In this document: positions 1 to 10,600 of the stretch, piece after piece
How the letters are laid out: every line of letters starts with the position of its first letter
Position numbering within the stretch: the first letter of the stretch is position 1
NCBI GenBank assembly: GCA_009731375.1
Contig: BJOX01000013.1
Span: forward strand, 1,287,787 to 1,322,904
Length of the DNA stretch: 35,118 nt
Source: Paulinella micropora
Lineage: Eukaryota > Cercozoa > Imbricatea > Euglyphida
Direction of reading: 5' to 3'
Made by a program: the position numbers and the translations under genes
The notes under the pieces: model-generated
The model's database searches: none
Seen by the model: only the letters and a program-made list of their open reading frames with translations
Told to the model about the DNA's origin: nothing

Positions 1-107
1 CCACCACTAACACCACTACCACCACTACCACCACTACCACCACTACCACCACTACCACCACTACTAGTACCACCACTACCACCACCACCACTACCACCAT
101 TACCGCC
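1..107. repeat. (CCACTA)/(CCA) simple repeat
   Basis: Near-perfect CCA/CTA triplet array at the window edge, so its true length is unknown. It has no coding signal other than low-complexity frames. Confidence 0.9.
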
Positions 108-769
108 TTTTGGAAGCTAAAAACTGTTATTTTTTTTATTTTTCCCTCCCTCCCCCCTAAAAAAAGCGATTCCAATTTCACAAAATAATTATTCCAATTA
201 CTTGAAGTAATGCTTTGGAATTACTAATAATGAATAAAATACTAAATCATTAGTTTCATGACGTTAGTTGCATGATTTTGCAGAAATGTAATGCCCCCAA
301 CGATAGCTCGTAAAAAGTCGGTAATACAACCAAACACAGTCCTCAAAAGATGAGAATGATGTCTCGTTATATTAGCTCAGTGAAGCCAAAAAGGAAAACG
401 GCAACAGACCAGGAATAAAATGGCATCAGGTCCAATCCGGACAAATAATACTGAAAAACAAGCTGGTGCACCTGTCACCAGGAAAAGGTACTTTTAACCA
501 GCTATCCGGGGGGTGATGCCTACAGAAATTTACCTTGAATTTTTTAGAAAGAAAAATTGCGTCTGGAGCAATTTTTTTGTGCTAAGTCCAGACCGGTCTG
601 AAGCGCATTAAAGTAAAGTTTTATTAATGATTTGAGCAAAAATTGATATTAATATTGATCAAAATCAATTTTTAACGCAATATCTTAGCATTAATTAATA
701 AATTTACGAAACTTGCGTGGTCGTGCGACCGTACGACCTTTGGAGCCTTATTATTTACCATGGCGTCAT
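108..769. other. AT-rich intergenic DNA, no gene seen
   Basis: No convincing coding frame. It holds a T/C-rich stretch near 128-160 and an AT-rich segment at about 600-715. Within the latter, AAAAATTGAT (638-647) and ATCAATTTTT (664-673) form a perfect 10-bp inverted repeat. The satellite begins at 770. Confidence 0.6.
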
Positions 770-1928
770 GGGGCCTAGATTGAAATTTGAATCTGTGTGA
801 CCGTTACAGTTGCTGCATTGGTGTGCTGCTGTTTGCAGCTGATGGACAGCATCAATGCAATGGTTTTGGCTTGCGACACACGAGGTTGCTGGTGTTTCTT
901 ACCCCGCAAGCCAAAGGTAAAGTGCAGGGAACACCAGCCTGGTGCTGGTGAGAGTGCAACTGTTTAGGTCGAGGTGTGGGTGGTAGGTAGCTGTTGCAGA
1001 GGTGCAGTGTTCGCTAGATTTCGTGTATTAGCATGCAGTACAATGGGTGCGCTGGTGGTATGGACTGCGGGCAGGTGCGGGCAGATTGGTGGAGGTCTGG
1101 TGGTTCCTGGTGGTGGTGTGGTGGTATGGGGCCTAGATTGAAATTTGAATCTGTGTGACCGTTACAGTTGCTGCACTGGTGTGCTGCTGTTTGCAAATGA
1201 TGGACAGCATCAGTGCAATGGTTTTGGCTTGCGACACACGAGGTTGCTGGTGTTTCTTGCCCCGCAAGCCAAAGGTAAAGTGCAGGGAATACCAGTTTAG
1301 CCTGGTGCTGGTGAGAGTGCAACTGTTTTAGGTCGAGGTGTGGGTGGTAGGTAGCTGTTGCAGAGGTGCAGTATTTGCTAGATTTCGTGCGTTGGCATAC
1401 AGTGCAATGCGTTTGCTGGTGGTATGGACTGCGTGCAGGTGCGGGCAGGTTGGTGGAGGTCTGGTGGTTCCTGGTGTGGTGTGGTGGTATGGGGCCTAGA
1501 TTGAAATTTGAATCTGTGTGACCGTTACAGTTGCTGCACTGGTGTGCTGCTGTTTTGATGGACAGCATCAGTGCAATGGTTTTGGCTTGCGACACACGAG
1601 GTTGCTGGTGTTTCTTACCCCGCAAGCCAAAGGTAAAGTGCAGGGAACACCAGCCTGGTGCTGGTGAGAGTGCAACTGTTTAGGTCGAGGTGTGGGTGGT
1701 AGGTAGCTGTTGCAGAGGTGCAGTGTTCGCTAGATTTCGTGTATTAGCATGCAGTACAATGGGTGTGCTGGTAGTATGGACTGCGGGCAGGTGCGGGCAG
1801 GTTGGTGGAGGTCTGGTGGTTCCTGGTGGTGGTGTGGTGGTATGGGGCCTAGATTGAAATTTGAATCTTGTTACCGTTACAGTTGCTGCACTGGTGTGTT
1901 GCTGTTTGCAGCTGATGGACAGCATCAA
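770..1928. repeat. Tandem satellite, ~358-bp unit, about 3.2 copies
   Basis: The landmark GGGGCCTAGATTG recurs at 770, 1128, 1491 and 1844, giving periods of 358, 363 and 353 bases. The last copy stops at about 1928, after roughly 85 bases. Copies differ by small indels and substitutions. A degenerate piece (AATTTTGAATCTG followed by GTGACCGTTAC) reappears near 2034-2056, so decay continues past the array. Open frames across the array change between copies because of the indels, so I do not call a gene. Confidence 0.93.
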
Positions 1929-2382
1929 TGAAATCTTTTTGACATGCTAAAAGCTGTGGGATATGTGTAATCGGACGCGCAGTCAGGCGGTTTCGTCACC
2001 ACTGAAAATCCATGATGGTGCCACCACTGTTCAATTTTGAATCTGCGTGACCGTTACACAAGGTCCCACCAACTGTTTGTGTTTGTGTAGGGTAGAGGAC
2101 ATCAGAAAGATGATTTATCAATGCTGTATTGATGCTGTAGCGCATGTTTTTGATGTTAACAAGGTCGCAATCAGCCGACCCAGGCATAAAAACCAGGACC
2201 TGAATTCCTGACAGTTTTGTGCTTGTTTGACAAGGGAATTCGAGGTATAACAACAAGATTGCTGGCGCAATCGATGCCCACACATATGAATAATCGAACT
2301 ATGGTGTCATTTTTGATTTTCCCTGGTGACGACTTCTGGTGATTAGGTCGGCCATTTTCCAGGTCCAACCGGCCATTTCCCA
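1929..2382. other. Intergenic DNA with a satellite remnant
   Basis: No supported gene. It contains the degenerate satellite piece near 2034-2056. The remainder is mixed-composition unique sequence leading into the protein-like fragments at 2383. Confidence 0.5.
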
Positions 2383-3125
2383 ATGGACTCAGTTCGGATA
2401 TTTACGCTCGACGACGCCGCAACCCGCGACTACCTTCAGAAGTCACACAACTGGAAGGCCTTTCCGGGCACGACAAGTGTTAGGGATTCCTTCTCATGGC
2501 ACCGAATTCTGTTGGATACGTTATGAAAACGTCCCGTGGCATCTAGCCCAGTGTTTTCTTATCGTCGTCGCCAGCGAAACTGGACGACAGTCAAGCAAGG
2601 AGATTCACGTGGTACATCACCCACCTCATACTGTCACATGTTCGACTGATATCATTAATCCATACTTTCGAGACAAACGTCTCCGCGGCTACCCCTACGG
2701 AGCTCCGCTTGTCCGTATGAAACCGTCACGCCACGCTCAACGACACTTTCAAGTCTGGCGGGGGCGATGCTTACGTTACTCATCACCAAGTGGGCCACAT
2801 CCATCACCGATGGGTCAATCTCAAGGCAAGCAGGACAGAGGAAAATCTCTTACATTTTTACACCAGGCTAGAAATGAGCACCCGAGATCTTGTATACGAG
2901 AGATTGCTTACCCCAGAACCTGAGAAATCCCATGTATTTACACGCTCACCAGGAGATACACGGAGACACTATCGCATCGGGTATCCTCATAACTATGAAA
3001 TCCATGCTGGATTTGACGTTCAAGCATCGTCATCGAACCCTTACGAGATAGTGTATTCCCCTGAGAAATACGATGACCAATCTGGTTCTTCGTCAAGTTC
3101 CAGTTCTTCATCCAGTGTCATCTAG
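2383..3125 (+). pseudogene. Possible frameshifted coding remnant, family unrecognised
   Basis: Three frames carry protein-like text in turn. An ATG at 2383 opens a 47-codon frame ending at TGA 2524-2526; its product starts MDSVRIFTLDDAATRDYLQK. A second frame is open through about 2527-2923. A third runs from a stop near 2720 to TAG 3123-3125 and ends in ten serines. I see no known motif. The frame changes are not at obvious GT-AG introns, and other introns in the window are 113 nt or longer. I read it as a decayed gene, but unspliced exons or chance open frames are possible. Confidence 0.3.
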
Positions 3126-4629
3126 CTCGAGTTCATCGTCGTTGGGAATTACCTTCCGTTGTGTCCGTTCTCTTTTTGCCATACCCCCATGTCCCCAAAT
3201 ACGTCCTCTTCCGTACAAAACCCTTCGTTGTCTGTGTCCGTTTCCGTCACGTAGTACTCCTTCAACCCAAGTCTCCATGACACATGAACTCTCAGCCCCC
3301 AAAACCCACCAAAAACACCATAAAGTACCAACCCATGATAAAGCTAACGTGAATTTTATATGTTTGAATAGTTTCTCATATATTTTCCAGTGTTTTGTGA
3401 GAGAGAGTGTCCCTGACCAGAAGCTGTGTGCCACAGCAACACACGCCCGGGGCCTTCACCAAACAAACTGAAAACGACACTCCCCCCCAAAAATCATGTC
3501 TCATACTAGCTGCCTCCCTTACATACCAACATATCTAGACACCCAAGCCAGACACACATACCACATGAAACCACACGATGATTTCCCTATCTTGAGCTGT
3601 GAGCTGTCAAATCCCAAAACCCCTGTTTTACAGCAACACATGCCACACTAGAAAACGTGTGACAGCTCATGAGTAGCCGAGTCCCCCAGCTCAAGTTTGG
3701 AAAACCGTTGCCACTACCCGTTTGCACACCCCTAGACTCCCAAAACATCTCAAGCAAAAGCGGCATAGAACCCCAGGAAGCGCATCAGTAAAAATTCCCT
3801 CCACCGCCACAAGTTTCTCTCGACATCTCTTTTCTGTCAGAAAATTTCAAGTTCCGAGAAATAGAGGAAAATTTCCATACATAGTTAATTTTATGAGCGA
3901 CTCCAGATTGTTACTTTCAAGAACAGTTATTTAATTTTTACGATAGTACGATATTTAATAACAGATAACTGTACTAACGATATGAAGAATGAGGAATACC
4001 TAAAGTAGTGACTCCGTAATCTCCAGACTCCAAGGATAACATACAGACAGGAACGGTACGTATTGCGATTACATACCGAGTGGGCCGGCATACTATTTAC
4101 TGATATTTCACATGCTCTCAGGAGTCAGGACTTAATGCAGCAGTAGAGATCTTTATTAAAAGTTCGTTGTGTAATTACAACTTGGGGTTGTATCCAAACT
4201 CACAGATGATATTAATAATCATATTACATATATTAATATTAATATTATATAATAGCAGGATTTTAGGATAGACTAACTGTGAGTCTCAGGCAGTTACAAA
4301 ATTGTTGATTTTTTTAATCTAAAGCTTTAATGAGTCTTCTTTCAACACCCTGCACCTTTATTACTAATATTAATATTAATACTGAGACAATGCCGTCCGA
4401 CCAGTTGCTGACTCGTAGGCATGTGTAAGAAGAAGTTATGAGAGTTGAATCAAACCGTCTTACAGGTAAAAAGCTTCCGCTGGACTGGGCGACTTTAAAC
4501 GATGCTTGCCTTTCCAAGTAGGGATCATCCGAAAAGAAGTGGAAGAAGGCAAACGTTTGATTTCAATATCTTGACATGAATTCGAAAGCTCTGCTTTCCA
4601 ACTAAAGCTCCGAAGTGGTTCATGTCAGA
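3126..4629. other. Intergenic region and 3' flank of the minus-strand gene
   Basis: No supported gene in about 1.5 kb. AT-rich TAATATTAAT-type palindromic stretches occur at about 4207-4252 and 4365-4382. The remaining open frames are short and lack recognisable domains. Confidence 0.5.
4358..4363 (-). terminator. Candidate poly(A) signal AATAAA for the main gene
   Basis: TTTATT on the plus strand reads AATAAA on the minus strand, about 267 bases after the stop codon at 4630. Another lies at 4152-4157. The motif is common in AT-rich DNA, so this is only a candidate; mapped transcript 3' ends would decide. Confidence 0.25.
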
Positions 4630-7600
4630 TCAGGTTTTCATTTCCCACCACCTGCAATCATACTCCTTAGCGGGCTTCAGCAGCCCCTTATCAGCAAAGT
4701 TCTCCAGCTGGGTAGTGATGTGGTGAGGCAGTGGGCTGAGGCAAGTGTAGCCCTTCTGGAGCAGCTTCTTGAGCCTCTTCACGCACATATCCTCGGCTAC
4801 CGATACATCATAGAAGAAGACGAATTCCTTCTGGCGGCAGTGCTCCAGGCAGGTCGACAGAGGCAGCATACTCCCACCCGCAGTTAGAACTTTCTTATAC
4901 ATGCAACCATCCTGTGCGATGCACAGGTTATCCACGTCGGAAGAGACACCGGGCGGTTGGTATACTTCTTTAATTTCTTTTGAGTTGGGGTTGGTGAGAT
5001 CGAGCCTAACCTTGCCCCCAAACGAATCAGATGTGAACTCCATTCTATATGCCGCACCTCGCACATGACCCTGATCGACAGCAACGGGTGTGAGGCCAAT
5101 GGCCTTCGCGGCTTCTTCCAAGGAAGCAACGATCTCCGACTTTCGTGGGGCCTCGTCCATCAGCACGTCAATATCCGCCGCCGATTCGCCGTTCACGACC
5201 CAGTCACGCACAAAGCCACCATACACGCGGCACGCAGCCTTCCAAATTGCTGCATGAGCTAGCGCAAGCATAGCTGTATCTTTGTCTTTGGCAACACCAA
5301 ATGAGGTGGTGCGGGTGGCCAGATGGAGCAGGCGTGGGTTTGCAACCAACTGGGTTCCCTGATCTCCGTTCGCAACAACGTGATTTGCGCTTCCCTTAAG
5401 ACCCAACTCACCTGCTATGTGGCCAAGGAGCAAAGCGCAGATGGTAGTCGCGACTCCCCGTACGTATAGCGCCACACGCAATTTCGATTGATCGATAGAG
5501 AGCCTTACGGAGTCGCTGAGCCAGTTTCTATGAGACTCGATAACAGAGGAGGAGGCGCGCCCAATCATGTCCTGCATGTGGCAGAGCAGGCTATCCCTTT
5601 TCTGCAAGGCCGCCTGGACCTGTGCGTCCGTGAGCTTGATGTAAAGCACTTCATAATCCGACCAATCAGGGCGCGTATTAACTCGTTCCAGTGCCGCCTC
5701 TTCCTTTTTGAGTTGTTCTAAGTCCTGTTGGATCCTGGCTAGAGAGGCCTCAGCTGCTTCATCGGCCCGCTTAAGCAGTTGCAATCGGGACAACTGCTCT
5801 TCCAGTTCTCGCTTTTTCTGCGAGGAAGAATCTGCAGCGCTAGCTTCTGACACGACAGGCGATGCAGCGATGCCTGGCCGTCGACTTGTTGCGACCCGGC
5901 GAACCTTTCGGACGGTCCCTGCTGTCAAATTCTGCTGCGTGCCATGCACGAAGTTGATTTCATACTGCTCGGGCCTGCCTGGAGGCTGTACAACGATTTT
6001 GGAATTGCCGCCAGCATTGACATAAAGCTGAAACGCTTGCTCTACTGTTCCCATCACCGCAGACTCCAAAACAATCCATGTGCTGTGCTCGTTGAGGTAC
6101 TCCCATGCTGCATTGGTGGGTCTCAGTATATTATTCTTGACTCTGCGGGTCTGTCGCATATAACCAGTCTCGGTGTTGGTTTGTCGATTGTTGATAAAGT
6201 CAATTTCGTATACTCTGGGTCTGTCGTCGACATAGCGCACAATTGGTGGGGTCCGAAAGACTGCGGTACCTCCTGAAAACTTCCACCTTATAAATGCATC
6301 TTCGATCATGTAGTTGTTTTCATCTTTGTACAGTTTCCATCCGTCATCATTCCTCCACTCCCAGCAGTGTGGTGACTCCCAAGCCACAGCTTCCTGGAAT
6401 AGCTCAACCTTCGTTCCGGCGCTAGTGGGGTCCGCGTACATAGATTTGGCTACTGCAGGCAGGCTCGAAGGATCGATAAGGGAAATAGGGCTTGCTCCCG
6501 ATCCTGGCAAAAACTGTAGAGGAGTGTTCTGCTCATAGGTGACAACCAACACTGGCAAGTTGAAGCAATAGGAGTTGTCAAGAGGGTTATTCACTACATA
6601 ACAATAACTGCCCGACGTGTGCATCTCGTGCACTCTTAAGAGCTGGCATACGATGAGGCGGGTAGATCCTTTGATGTAGCCGCGAGAGATGGAAGCACTT
6701 AAGCCAAAGTACTCCCCAGGGCCGTATGCCTGACCCCTTCGACGCCCAGGATCGAATCCGTTCTCGCAGATGGGAGGAATGGCTATATCGCTAGTACCAT
6801 GCCAGGCATAAAGACTTTTTGTTGAAAGCGCATCTACACCACCTGCTCTCTTCACTCCTTCACAGTACCTATGCATGGCTGGACAATTGCGCCCCAAGCC
6901 AGGATTGACATCGACTGCAACAGGGTCTCCCAATCCGGCGTCGGGGTTTTCTTCAAGAAATTTCTTTGCTCCTTGAACGATTTGATCCACGATTCGATCG
7001 TTTGCGAGCTTAATATCCAGTTTCAAACGTTCTTCCTTCGCTCGTTGCTCTTCCTCTTCCGCCTGCTTTCTTTGCTTCTCAATTTCTGCTTTGAGCTCTA
7101 GTTCCTGTTTTTTCAAATCCTCTGTGTTGAAGGCTTGCTGAAGTTTCTGCCTGAGTTCCAAAGCCTTTTGTTGGTCCTCAAGCAGCTTCAATTTTTTGGC
7201 TCTTACCTCCTCTCGTTCGGCAGCCTCCTGCTCCATTTTCCGCTCCATCTCAGCTTTGCGCAGAGCAGCTTCCTCCTCTAGTTTCTTCTTCTCTTCCCTG
7301 TCAGCCGCTTCGACCTGAAGCAGGAATGCGTCGCAAGGAACACCTTCATGACGACTATCCCCCTTGTGCTTACAGATAGGACAGCAAGGTGTGTTACAGG
7401 CGGTGCATCGCGTGTAACCCTTGTCCTTGAACATTATTCCGTTGCAAGACTGCACCGGACAAAGCAACAGGTTAACGTCGCTGTTGCGTGGCGAGATCAA
7501 GAAGGCCTTGGTGGCTGCATCGCATGCGCGAGTCCAGTCATTTTGAGGCAAGTGTTGCTTAATGTCAGCCATGTGAATTGCTTGGCTGCAGGTTGGACAT

Positions 7601-10600
7601 CCGACCGCAAATTCATCCGTTTCGTTGTTAGCCTCTAGCTGGTGATTTGCTTGGTCGATCAAGTCTTCGATAGTGCGTGCCATGCAACGCCCACATGCCG
7701 CGTGACCACAGATTCGCAAAACCGAGGCGCAATGATCTCTGCATTGCGTGCAAATAATGGATTCAAGCTCAATCTGGCTGTCGGAAGAGGAGAGCTCGTT
7801 GGTGATCTTTTGAAGGTTCTGTTTTACCTGCGACAATAACTTCCCTGCTGTGTCCGAGTCTATTTCTTCGTTCACCAGCAGCTCCACTGTGGAAGACTTC
7901 CAGTCAAACCTGATCGAAACATCTTCAAAGGACTTCTCCAACTCTTCCAACCGTGGCCGCCCAATGCGCTTTGCCGAAAAGAGTGGTGCAACAGATTCGC
8001 TCAAATGCACCCAATCGAAGCGTAGCTTGAATACATCAAAGTAGTCGTTGTACTTCTTCATAAATGCACCCTGCTGGGTTGTTGGACCGTGCACAGAGAC
8101 CCCGATGACGCTTGCGTCACTCTTTCGCTTAGTACCTCGACTCTCAGAGAATTGAATGAATAAGCCTAGCTCTTGAGCCCAGTTGACCATGGCTCCGTTC
8201 TGCTTCAGCTCATGACCCATGACTTGAGTCTGCCGGCTAGCAAAGCGAAGTGAAAGCGGTTTTGTTGCTGCAACCAAGCTACGGATTGCCGATCCGCAAA
8301 CACTCGGCAGAGCGTTGGAAATTATAATCGTTGCAGACTGCTCCCTTTTGGATCCGCGAAGCTTTTGTTGAGCACTAGTTTTGATGTTTGCTTTCACCTG
8401 AAACCGGCTCTCTGCAAACTGCACATATTTGCTGAGAGGAAATAGATCAGGAAATTGTACTTTCATCTTTGCCACGCCAGATAATTGCACTTGGTGTCCC
8501 AAGAGCTCAATTGGATTTGAACAGGCTGTGTCCGCGTCATGTTGCGTCGCAAACGTTACCTGGAATTCCGTCCGGGTCTCTCGCCCTTGGGTCATAAGGT
8601 TGAACTCCGGCCGCACCAGCTTCGTCTTACTACGGCCCTGTTTCGTCACGATGTTGATTGAAAACTCGTTGGTGGCCCAGTAGCATCGTTGCAGCTGCTT
8701 CAGGCCCAAAGTGCGCTCTGCATCGGAATTGAAAAATAGCACCCCTCCACGTGTATTGTTCTTTGGTGGATAGAGACGGACTTTTGCAGTCTTCACGCCA
8801 GCCTCTTGAAATTGGTTTTCTGTGGTGGCCGCAGGTAAGTTGTTGCACTTTACCCCAACGAGCCCTTTGTCGACGAAGGTCCGAATGACGGTTAGCACTT
8901 TCCACCCCTTCTTCAAGAGCTCGGCCCTGACATCTTTCTCTTTTCTCTCTCCAGCAAGTCGCAGAATAGAAGATTGCCCCGCCTCCTCTTCTCTGGAGAG
9001 ACCCAGTCGACCCATGACAGTCTCCGGACTAGACTTCTGGGATTCTGACTTTGCGTCGCTATCGTCACGACTTGTTTCAGAGCAGCCGGTCCGAGCAATC
9101 GCCGCTTGAGCCAGTTCCGGACTCCGAAAAACCACAAACGCCTTTGTAGATCGCCCGTCCACTGTGCTTGACGAAAGACGAGCAAAGTCAATATCGGTCG
9201 GCTTGCCTCGTGTGCAGTGTAAAATCCAAGCTTTAAGATCCTCTTCTGTTGAGGCAGGAGGGTTCTCAAAGACAACTTTAGTTCCAATTTTTACGCTCTC
9301 GACGCCAAGAACATTGAAGCCCGCTCCCAAAACAGTGACCGCAGTGCTCTTGCAAGTCAGTACCTTGGTTTCAGTCAACCAGTCTTCATCTAACATCTTC
9401 AACACCTCTTTGCTGGCCCGATCTTTGATTTCTTGACGCTTTTTCTTAGGGCCAAACACAGAAAGGGTTGTCCTCACTAAGTTGTGGACAATCGAGACAA
9501 AGTCATTCGGGTCGGAACTGACACGAAAGCCATCACGCGATGCTCCCCTTGGTGGCCGGGGATTAAAGAGCCTTTCCAGACGCTGAGCGTACCGCGCGCT
9601 AAGATCTTGTGTCTTGAAGCACTCCACCACTTCGACACATTGTGCTTGAATAGTTGCCAGATTCTGTTCTCCCAGATCGCTGTCATCGATGGGGTGAACC
9701 ATATCGACGATTAGCCCGCCCTTGGGAAGCTGCATGACTCCCAAAACAACCAAAAACTTGGTTTTAGTCTCATTCCGCTGGGAAAAGGAGCTGGTGTTTG
9801 AAAATCTGCCTCGAAGCGAGCTGTTCAGCAGATGCACCCCCGCGTCCAAGTTAGTTTGCATCATGACCTCTGCGAGTTGGTCTTGGAAGGACTCAAGAAG
9901 ACAACGGCTTACTACGGTGTGTCGATCTACCTTTTCCTCAGATAGTTTCATTTCTTTTTGCGAAGGCTTGCCCTTGGTAGTACCTTGTAGGTTTCTGCGA
10001 CGAGATCGTCCCTCGATAGCATCCATCACCTTTTGAACTGTCTGCCGCACGATGTCAAGAGTCTTGTTGTTGAGGCACTCTTTTTTGGCGTGTTTGGACC
10101 GACACCAACGACAACCGCCGTCCCGCATGGCAGTCCTTGCAAGGATCTTCTTCTTGCAAGAGAAACACTTACCATCAACATCAAGATCTCCACTAGATAC
10201 CCAATCAGAAAAAATGGATTCCAGAAATAGCAGGTCGGAACGGTGCTGGGAAGCAAGCTCCGCCACACGCCGCTTAGCCTGGTCGCGCCCTCCCGGCTGT
10301 GACCCTCCCATGAAGAACAGTGACCCTGGAGCAGTCAAGATGGCGGCTATTGTAGCGGCCAGGTTCCCCAGTTGATACTCAGTCTGGGCCTTTACAACAA
10401 AATATGACAGACGGGGGTCGAAAGGAAGTTCACTGAAGGTGCGGCCTTGACTGGTAATCTTCCCGCTCTCCTTTTCCAGGCAGCCGAGATGTTTGAGTAG
10501 CTCTATGCTACTCGTCAGCTGGCTCTCCGGAGGTCGGTCAAGGAAGGGAAACTGAAGCGGGTCGTATCCAAGACAACGAAGCTGCAAAACCACAAGCTCC

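Noticed and set aside
1014-1928. Gene across the 358-bp satellite (His/Thr-rich minus frame)
   Set aside because: The frame follows the tandem repeat and is broken by indels between copies.
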